Assembly (NCBI GenBank): GCA_017619815.1
Contig: JAFZRR010000018.1
Coordinates: 1 to 12,317, forward strand
DNA length: 12,317 nucleotides
Direction of reading: 5' to 3'
From: Bacilli bacterium
GTDB lineage: Bacteria; Bacillota_I; Bacilli_A; RFN20; CAG-826
In this document: piece by piece, positions 7,058 to 12,317 of the stretch
Numbering within the stretch: position 1 is the first letter of the stretch
How the letters are laid out: every line of letters begins with the position of its first letter
Program-made: the position numbers and the translations under genes
The notes under the pieces: generated by a model
What the model saw: only the letters and a program-made list of their open reading frames with translations
What the model was told of the DNA's origin: nothing
Databases searched by the model: none

Positions 7058-8179
7058 ATGTCTAAAAAAGAAGAAAAAATCTTAGAAGAAACACCTGTAG
7101 CCCAAGAACCAGAAGTGGTTATCGATGTTCAAAACTTAAGCGTTGGTTTTACCGTTCGTGGTAAGAAGATCAATGTTATTCGTAACATTTCCTTCAAAGT
7201 CTACAAAGGTGAAACACTCGCAATCGTTGGTGAATCTGGTTCAGGTAAATCAGTCACCACAAAAACATTTACTGGTATGCTCGAAAAGAATGGTATGGTC
7301 ACCAGTGGCTCCATTATGTTCGATGGCATGAACTTAGCGAAATTCAAAACCGATGATGATTGGAGACCAATCCGCGGTAAAAGAATTGCGACTATTTTCC
7401 AAGACCCAATGACTTCTTTAAATCCATTATTAACAATTGGATTCCAAATTAGTGAAGTTTTAAGACTCCATCACGGACTCAGTAAACAAGAAGCCAAAGA
7501 AGAAGCCATTAAATTACTTAAAAAGGTTCGTATTCCTAACGCTGAAGCGCGTTATGATGACTACCCATTCCAATATTCCGGTGGTATGAGACAAAGAGTT
7601 GTTATCGCTATCGCATTAGCGTGCCGTCCAGAAATCTTAATCTGTGACGAACCAACAACCGCTTTGGACGTTACCGTGCAAGCGCAAATCATCGCTCTTA
7701 TTAAAGAGTTACAAGAAGAATACCATTGGACAACCATCTTCATTACCCACGACTTAGGTGTCGTTGCTAATGTCGCAAATAGAATCGCTGTTATGTATGG
7801 TGGACAAATTGTCGAATACGGTACTGTTGAAGACGTTTTCTACAATCCTGCACACCCATATACATGGGCATTACTTGCTTCCTTACCACAATTAGGTAGC
7901 AAAGATGAACCATTAAGCTACATCAAAGGTAATCCACCTTCATTCTCTAGTGAAATTATCGGTGATGCTTTCGCTCCACGTAATGCATACGCGATGAATA
8001 TTGACTTTGTTAAGGAACCTCCAATGTTCCAAATTTCTCCAACTCACTGCGCAAAGACATGGTTACTTGATCCTCGCGCACCAAAAGTGGAGAAACCAAA
8101 AGTCATCCAAGAGTTACACGAAAGAATGAAACGTGCAGCCGAAGAATTAAAGAGACAGGAGGGTGCTTTCGATGATTAA
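7058..8179 (+). CDS. oppD: Oligopeptide ABC transporter ATP-binding protein OppD
   Basis: A 373-residue cytoplasmic ATPase that drives peptide import together with OppF. All ABC elements are intact: Walker A GESGSGKS (58-65), Q-loop Gln115 in IFQDP, signature YSGGMRQR (173-180), Walker B ILICDEP with Asp197/Glu198, D-loop SALD-type TALD (201-204), and switch His231. The C-terminal oligopeptide/dipeptide transporter region starts at NPAHPYTWALLASLP and continues through FAPRNAYAM and THCAKTWLL. This is the cysteine-poor OppD form seen in Firmicutes, rather than the multi-Cys form of many dipeptide ATPases. AGGAGG (7044-7049) lies 8 nt before the ATG and overlaps the oppC stop. The 3' end overlaps oppF by 8 bp. 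A Glu/Lys-rich helical tail (about 352-369) ends the protein. Confidence 0.96.
   Translation: MSKKEEKILEETPVAQEPEVVIDVQNLSVGFTVRGKKINVIRNISFKVYKGETLAIVGESGSGKSVTTKTFTGMLEKNGMVTSGSIMFDGMNLAKFKTDDDWRPIRGKRIATIFQDPMTSLNPLLTIGFQISEVLRLHHGLSKQEAKEEAIKLLKKVRIPNAEARYDDYPFQYSGGMRQRVVIAIALACRPEILICDEPTTALDVTVQAQIIALIKELQEEYHWTTIFITHDLGVVANVANRIAVMYGGQIVEYGTVEDVFYNPAHPYTWALLASLPQLGSKDEPLSYIKGNPPSFSSEIIGDAFAPRNAYAMNIDFVKEPPMFQISPTHCAKTWLLDPRAPKVEKPKVIQELHERMKRAAEELKRQEGAFDD
8157..8162 (+). promoter_or_regulatory. oppF ribosome binding site that decides the start
   Basis: AGGAGG at 8157-8162 lies inside the end of oppD. It abuts the upstream in-frame GTG (8163), too close for initiation there, and sits 9 nt before ATG 8172, an ideal distance. 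It therefore selects ATG 8172 and gives an 8-bp oppD/oppF overlap (ATGATTAA) consistent with coupled translation. Confidence 0.85.
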
Positions 8180-9218
8180 TGAAGAAGAATTAAAAGTTGA
8201 AGAAAAACAACAAACTCCTGTTGAAGAAATCGATTTATTTGAACAAGGTAGAAAAGAACATCCTGAAGATGATGACACAATCGTCAAAATGAGAGATGTC
8301 CGTATTGCCTTTAAAATCGGTTCTATTGAAAGAGTTATTATTAATCACCTTAATTTAGATATTAAACGTGGTGAAGTTTTAGGTTTAGTTGGTGAATCCG
8401 GTTCTGGTAAAACCACAATTGGCCGTGCTTTAATCCGTATTAATAAAGTTAGTGGTGGTGAAATAACATTTAATAACGTCAAAATCTCTGGAAAGATTCC
8501 AAAGAAAACAGAACGTTTATTAAAAACCAAAATGCAAATGATCTTCCAAGACCCAGGTGATTCATTAAATGATAGAGCTAATATTGACTATATCGTTTCC
8601 GAAGGTCTTAGAGCGTTCAAACTCTATAAAGATGAAGAAGATCGTTTACAAAAAGTCCAACAAATGATGCAAAGAGTGGGCTTACGTCCAGAATATCTGA
8701 ACCGTTACCCACACGAATTCTCCGGTGGTCAAAGACAACGTATCGGTATCGCCAGATGTATGATTATGAATCCAGAGTTTGTCATCGCTGATGAACCTAT
8801 TTCTGCGTTAGACGTCTCCATCCGTGCACAAGTCTTAAACCTCATTAGAGAATTCCAACAAGAAAGAAAGATGACTGTCTTATTTATCGCTCACGACTTA
8901 TCTGTTGTGAGATATATTTCCGACCGTATCGCGGTTATTTATGCCGGTCATATCGTGGAGATTGCTGAAGCGAATAGATTATTTGAAGCTCCTCTTCACC
9001 CATACACCAAATCCTTGTTGTCCGCAGTTCCTTTCCCAGATCCAAAAGTCGAAAGAAAGAAAAAGATTATTACTTATAATCCACACGAACTCCATCATTA
9101 TGTATTAAGTGATGCTCCAAAACTCGTGGAAGTTGAACCAGGACACTTTGTCCGTTGCAACACTCCTGAGCTTGAGCAATACACAAAAGAATTAGAAAGA
9201 TTAGGAGGTAAGAAATAA
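8172..9218 (+). CDS. oppF: Oligopeptide ABC transporter ATP-binding protein OppF
   Basis: A 348-residue second ATPase of the importer, forming the OppD/OppF heterodimer. Intact elements are Walker A GESGSGKT (74-81), Q-loop Gln126 in IFQDPGDSLN, signature FSGGQRQR (183-190), Walker B FVIADEP with Asp207/Glu208, D-loop SALD (211-214), and switch His241. The C-terminal transporter motif HPYTKSLLSAVPFPDP follows, then an OppF-type tail with YNPHELHHY and EPGHFVRC. A charged N-terminal extension of about 35 residues precedes the ATPase fold. The ATG 8172 start is decided by AGGAGG at 8157-8162. The stop TAA shares its last base with the ATG of the next gene (TAATG), so the LRR protein is probably translated by re-initiation or coupled ribosomes. 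Confidence 0.95.
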   Translation: MINEEELKVEEKQQTPVEEIDLFEQGRKEHPEDDDTIVKMRDVRIAFKIGSIERVIINHLNLDIKRGEVLGLVGESGSGKTTIGRALIRINKVSGGEITFNNVKISGKIPKKTERLLKTKMQMIFQDPGDSLNDRANIDYIVSEGLRAFKLYKDEEDRLQKVQQMMQRVGLRPEYLNRYPHEFSGGQRQRIGIARCMIMNPEFVIADEPISALDVSIRAQVLNLIREFQQERKMTVLFIAHDLSVVRYISDRIAVIYAGHIVEIAEANRLFEAPLHPYTKSLLSAVPFPDPKVERKKKIITYNPHELHHYVLSDAPKLVEVEPGHFVRCNTPELEQYTKELERLGGKK

Positions 9219-11395
9219 TGGCACGTGATATTTCTGAATTAGGTGCAGACGTATTTGACGATACCCCGAAACCTGCTAATAAGATTTCACCAAAGAAAAG
9301 AAACTACATTATTGGCTTATCCATTTCTGGTTTCTTACTAGTTGGTGTTGCCGCAGCGGCCGTCGTCTTATGCAATACCGCCTTATCTGACTATTCTAAC
9401 GTTGAAAACGTCATGTATTACTTCACACCAAAGAACTTGGCGGCAGAAGGAGAAGAAGCAACTGCAGTTTTATATAGACTTCCATCTGATAAAAAATTCC
9501 CAGCAACATTTAGAATTCCAACACACGTTTTGGGATATAAGGTTGTTGGTGTTGCGGATTATGCCTTCTCTACACATGAAGAAATTAAAAAGGTTATCAT
9601 GCCTAACACCATCGAATGGATTGGTGAAAACGCATTCCTTGATTGTACAAATCTTAGTTCCTTTACTTGGAGCAAGAATTTAAAAGATATTGGTGTTGAT
9701 GCCTTTAGCGGCACCAAGTTCTATGAAAACTTATTAAAAGACGATAAAGGATTATACGATATTCCAAGCGGAATCCTTATCTACGCTGGTGTTAACTACT
9801 TTGATGACAATACTGCGATCGTTTCTGACTCTTTAACCGATGCAGAAATCGCTAACATCAAAGCTAATTACTCCGTCACAAACCTCAAAAAGTTCTCTGA
9901 ATTAAATGTTAAGAGTATTTGTTCTGGTGCATTTAGAAACAATGAAAAGATTACTTACATTGATTTACCAGAAGGACTTGATGAGATTTCCAATTCCACA
10001 TTTGAAGGCTGTCACAAACTTCAAGCCATTGATGGTTCTCACTCAGCCTTAACATCTATTGGTAAAAGAGCGTTCGCAAGCTGTTCTAGCTTAGCCACAA
10101 TCAATTTACCAGCAGCTTTAACCAATATTGGTAGTGAAGCATTCGCAGGTACCGCAATCTCCGCAATTCCTGAATTATCCAATATTAAAACATTAGGTAG
10201 TGGTGTCTTTGCAAACTGCACACATTTGACATCAGTTAACTACACACTTAATGCCGTTTATGACGATATGTTCAATGGTTGTTCTTCCTTAAGCACAATT
10301 ACTTGGGGAACTGGTAACGCAAACATTGATAACGTCACAAGTATTGGTGCGGGTGCATTCGCAGGTACAGCATTCACTGAATTCGTCGTTCCAAAACATG
10401 TCTACATGATTAACGACTACACATTCGAAGATTGCACTTCTTTACAAAGAGTTTCTTTATATGGAAACTTCAATGATGAACTTCTTCCAGTTGATCCTGA
10501 TGAAGAAGAGGGAGAGGAAGAAGAGGAATCAACAGGTCTTCCATGTGTCAATCACGATGGCGAAGCTTGTGCAGAACTCATGGGTGTTCAAAACATCAAA
10601 GAAGCCGCGTTTAATGGTTGTACATCATTAAGCACAATTAACTTATATAACGATAGCTATGTCGTTACAGAAGGAAATGACAACGAATTCACATTCCCAT
10701 ATTCCTTAGTGAGATGTGATGGTTCTTCTCAAGGTAGTTCCAATCACTATACTTTCGCTGGAACATGTCCAACAAAAGTTGTCTTCTCACCTAATATGGC
10801 TCACGTTGGTGCATTTGCATTCCAAAACGTTACATCATTAACTCAAGTTAGCGTTCAACAATTTAACTTAAGCAAAATGTTAACCATTAAGGCTGGTGCT
10901 TATAAAGGTTGTACTAACTTAGAGACAATTGATTTACCACATTCTATTAAGAGAATTGAAAACTCTGCATTCTATGGATGCGAAAGCTTACATAGTGTGG
11001 AACTTCAAGAACTTAAGATTGATGCGATCAATGGTGACACATTCTACAATTGTCCAAGCATTGAAAGCATTAGACTTCCAGAAACAGTCACATCAATTAA
11101 GAGTGGTGCGTTCAATAAGACATATAACTTAAACTATGTCATTCTTCCACTTTCTGTTACTGAAGTTCTCAATAATGCATTTACCGAATGCCGTCAAAAC
11201 GCCGGAGATAAGATGCCTGTCTATATCTCTCGTAACTATAATGAAGCACATGTCGGTGGCAAAAAGATTAACTTCGGTCCAAGATGGAACGATGGTACAG
11301 TCGAACCATATTATCTCTTAAAAGAGGGTGAAGAAAGAGTGGAAGGCCGTTTATATTGGCAACCAGATGCCAGCGGCAATCCAGAAGTTATCTAA
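9218..11395 (+). CDS. Membrane-anchored BspA-type leucine-rich-repeat protein
   Basis: A 725-residue surface protein. An acidic N-terminus (1-25) and a basic KKR stop signal precede one membrane helix (29-52), giving an N-in, type II topology with the rest outside. Cys52 lacks a lipobox. From about 101 the chain is built of BspA-type (LRR_5) repeats with the consensus 'I...AF.(G/D/N)C.(S/N)L..I.LP'; examples are GENAFLDCTNL, GKRAFASCSSL and NSAFYGCESL. The repeats form two blocks (about 101-420 and 450-665) split by a very acidic insert (426-437, mostly Glu/Asp). The C-terminus (about 668-725), rich in Trp, Gly and Asp, resembles the capping tail of such proteins. Relatives act in adhesion or binding of host or dietary proteins, but ligands vary. 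AGGAGG at 9203-9208, 9 nt before ATG, and the TAATG overlap with oppF make it the last opp cistron. Some repeats share DNA, e.g. a 14-bp identity at 10139-10152 and 10355-10368. Ligand unknown. Confidence 0.92.
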   Translation: MARDISELGADVFDDTPKPANKISPKKRNYIIGLSISGFLLVGVAAAAVVLCNTALSDYSNVENVMYYFTPKNLAAEGEEATAVLYRLPSDKKFPATFRIPTHVLGYKVVGVADYAFSTHEEIKKVIMPNTIEWIGENAFLDCTNLSSFTWSKNLKDIGVDAFSGTKFYENLLKDDKGLYDIPSGILIYAGVNYFDDNTAIVSDSLTDAEIANIKANYSVTNLKKFSELNVKSICSGAFRNNEKITYIDLPEGLDEISNSTFEGCHKLQAIDGSHSALTSIGKRAFASCSSLATINLPAALTNIGSEAFAGTAISAIPELSNIKTLGSGVFANCTHLTSVNYTLNAVYDDMFNGCSSLSTITWGTGNANIDNVTSIGAGAFAGTAFTEFVVPKHVYMINDYTFEDCTSLQRVSLYGNFNDELLPVDPDEEEGEEEEESTGLPCVNHDGEACAELMGVQNIKEAAFNGCTSLSTINLYNDSYVVTEGNDNEFTFPYSLVRCDGSSQGSSNHYTFAGTCPTKVVFSPNMAHVGAFAFQNVTSLTQVSVQQFNLSKMLTIKAGAYKGCTNLETIDLPHSIKRIENSAFYGCESLHSVELQELKIDAINGDTFYNCPSIESIRLPETVTSIKSGAFNKTYNLNYVILPLSVTEVLNNAFTECRQNAGDKMPVYISRNYNEAHVGGKKINFGPRWNDGTVEPYYLLKEGEERVEGRLYWQPDASGNPEVI

Positions 11396-11403
11396 ATAAA
11401 ATT

Positions 11404-11429
11404 GGTCGTTAGAAATAACGGCCTTTTTT
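11404..11429 (+). terminator. Intrinsic terminator of the opp-LRR operon
   Basis: An 8-bp stem, GGTCGTTA (11404-11411) with TAACGGCC (11416-11423) including one G-T pair, is closed by a GAAA tetraloop and followed by six T (11424-11429). It starts 8 bp after the LRR stop codon and is a textbook Rho-independent terminator. No comparable hairpin with a T-run occurs elsewhere in the operon. Confidence 0.92.
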
Positions 11430-11439
11430 AATGAAATAA

Positions 11440-11469
11440 AAAACGGACGGTTAATTGCTCGTCCGTTTT
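11440..11469. terminator. Bidirectional terminator between convergent genes
   Basis: The inverted repeat AAAACGGACG (11440-11449) and CGTCCGTTTT (11460-11469) has a 10-nt loop. Read on the plus strand it ends in TTTT and further T-rich sequence. Read on the minus strand it ends in a longer run of T (complement of 11438-11443). It sits 25 bp beyond the flippase stop codon, so it probably terminates that gene and backs up the operon terminator. Confidence 0.85.
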
Positions 11470-11494
11470 ATTAATTTTGCTTAAAACGTCTATT

Positions 11495-12317
11495 TTATGC
11501 GTTTTCTTCGACTTTATTTTTCTTTCTTAAGAAGGATGAAACTAAGTTTTCCTTTGTTAGACCTAAGAAGACGAGATATATGATTGCATCAATTGCAACG
11601 ATAGAAACCATTTCTAATATTGCGGATACTGTTTCAGAAAGATTCATTAATGACCATAAACTATAAAGTGGATTCACTAATAAGAGACTTACTCCGAGAA
11701 TGATGAGATTAGCGATTAATAGTTTTAAGGTGTTCATATTGAAGATCGCTTCTTTGACCCATTTCCAGGAGATAGAGACTAAGAAGATAATCATTAATAA
11801 GTCTGTCGCAGCGGTGCCGATGGCAACACCCATTGCTGGTGACATCCAGCTGACTTTATCTGCGACGTATTTACCTAAAATGATAGAAAGGGCGACATTA
11901 AGTAATGTTCCACTTAACATAGCGATGAGATAATATTTCTCTTTCTTCATTGGTAATAAGACTTGTCCATAGATGATATCGCCTAAAGAATAGGTGAGCA
12001 TCATGGAACATAAGATCACTAAGACCCATGGGGCGTTAACATATTCAGCAGTTGGACTTGTATAGTCAAAGTTACCAGAGATTAAAGAACAAATTGGACG
12101 AGAAAGAACCGCCATAGTGACAATCGCTGGCATAACGATAAAGAAACATATGTTCATCGAGTATTTTGTTAAATTTTTGAAGAAACGTTTGTCTTCTTTG
12201 CTGTAATAATAAGCGCTTCTTGGAATGAAAACGGTGGATAAACCAGCGATTATTCCCACGATAATATCAATACCTTTAATACCAACAGAATAGCTTGCTA
12301 CTTCATTCTTACTGTTA
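11495..12317 (-). CDS. Polysaccharide (Wzx-type) flippase, C-terminal part; 5' end outside window
   Basis: The frame is open from the window edge to TAA at 11497-11495, giving 274 C-terminal residues of a protein usually about 450-500 long. An in-frame GTG at 12259 is not the start, because the family-typical segment SKNEVASYSVGIKGIDIIVG continues upstream of it. The order is a segment ending in STVFIPR (the conserved 'PRLS'-like position), a cytoplasmic KEDKRFFKNLTKYS linker, then repeated hydrophobic helices (at least six), and a basic tail FLRKKNKVEE. This matches the MOP-superfamily oligosaccharide flippases (Polysacc_synt type), which move lipid-linked glycans across the membrane. The GQVLLPMKKEKYYL motif before a helix is typical. 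A MurJ-type lipid II flippase is the main alternative, but the match to Wzx-like exporters seems better. It converges on the LRR gene. Confidence 0.82.
   Translation of the reverse strand, partial: NSKNEVASYSVGIKGIDIIVGIIAGLSTVFIPRSAYYYSKEDKRFFKNLTKYSMNICFFIVMPAIVTMAVLSRPICSLISGNFDYTSPTAEYVNAPWVLVILCSMMLTYSLGDIIYGQVLLPMKKEKYYLIAMLSGTLLNVALSIILGKYVADKVSWMSPAMGVAIGTAATDLLMIIFLVSISWKWVKEAIFNMNTLKLLIANLIILGVSLLLVNPLYSLWSLMNLSETVSAILEMVSIVAIDAIIYLVFLGLTKENLVSSFLRKKNKVEENA

Noticed and set aside
8163..8171. GTG start for OppF
   Set aside because: The AGGAGG SD touches this GTG, leaving no spacing. ATG 8172 has ideal spacing.
10139..10368. DNA repeats in the LRR gene as a mobile or tandem-repeat element
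   Set aside because: They follow the protein repeat consensus within one reading frame and are short and diverged.
12257..12259. GTG as the start of the flippase gene
   Set aside because: The frame stays open to the window edge and the upstream residues fit the family, so the gene is simply cut by the window.

Overview
The window comes from a low-GC, Gram-positive-type bacterium. The substrate-binding protein is a lipoprotein, the Shine-Dalgarno sequences are strong AGGAGG types, codons are A/T-biased, and tryptophan is encoded by TGG, so the code is standard. The operon type, the oversized OppA and the BspA-like leucine-rich-repeat (LRR) protein would suit a gut- or host-associated member of the Bacilli, such as an Erysipelotrichia or RF39-like lineage. 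That placement is inference. I see no phage, transposon, CRISPR, tRNA or rRNA signal.

Layout. At 1-711 (+) lies the 3' part of a gene of unknown function. Its end overlaps, tail to tail, a TupA-like ATP-grasp gene at 698-1612 (-). A 67-bp divergent intergenic region follows, with overlapping promoters and a 13-bp palindrome. Next is a small three-helix membrane protein at 1680-2054 (+). From 2197 to 11395 (+) runs one tight six-gene operon: oppA (lipoprotein receptor), a hairpin, oppB and oppC (permeases), oppD and oppF (ATPases), and a membrane-anchored BspA-type LRR protein. The junctions are 14 bp, 12 bp, an 8-bp overlap and a 1-bp overlap. An intrinsic terminator closes the operon at 11404-11429. 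A second, bidirectional terminator at 11440-11469 also serves the convergent gene at 11495-12317 (-), the C-terminal part of a polysaccharide flippase that runs off the window.

How the parts work together. OppA captures peptides outside the cell, OppB/OppC form the channel, and OppD/OppF power import. The LRR protein has no place in the classical transporter. Its coupling to oppF suggests an accessory surface role, perhaps adhesion or presentation of proteinaceous substrate. The flanking TupA-like and flippase genes point to a cell-surface polysaccharide neighbourhood. The most interesting items are the LRR protein as a sixth opp cistron, the oppA/oppB intercistronic hairpin, and the SD-less divergent gene pair with its palindromic candidate operator. 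None of these establishes a wholly new system.
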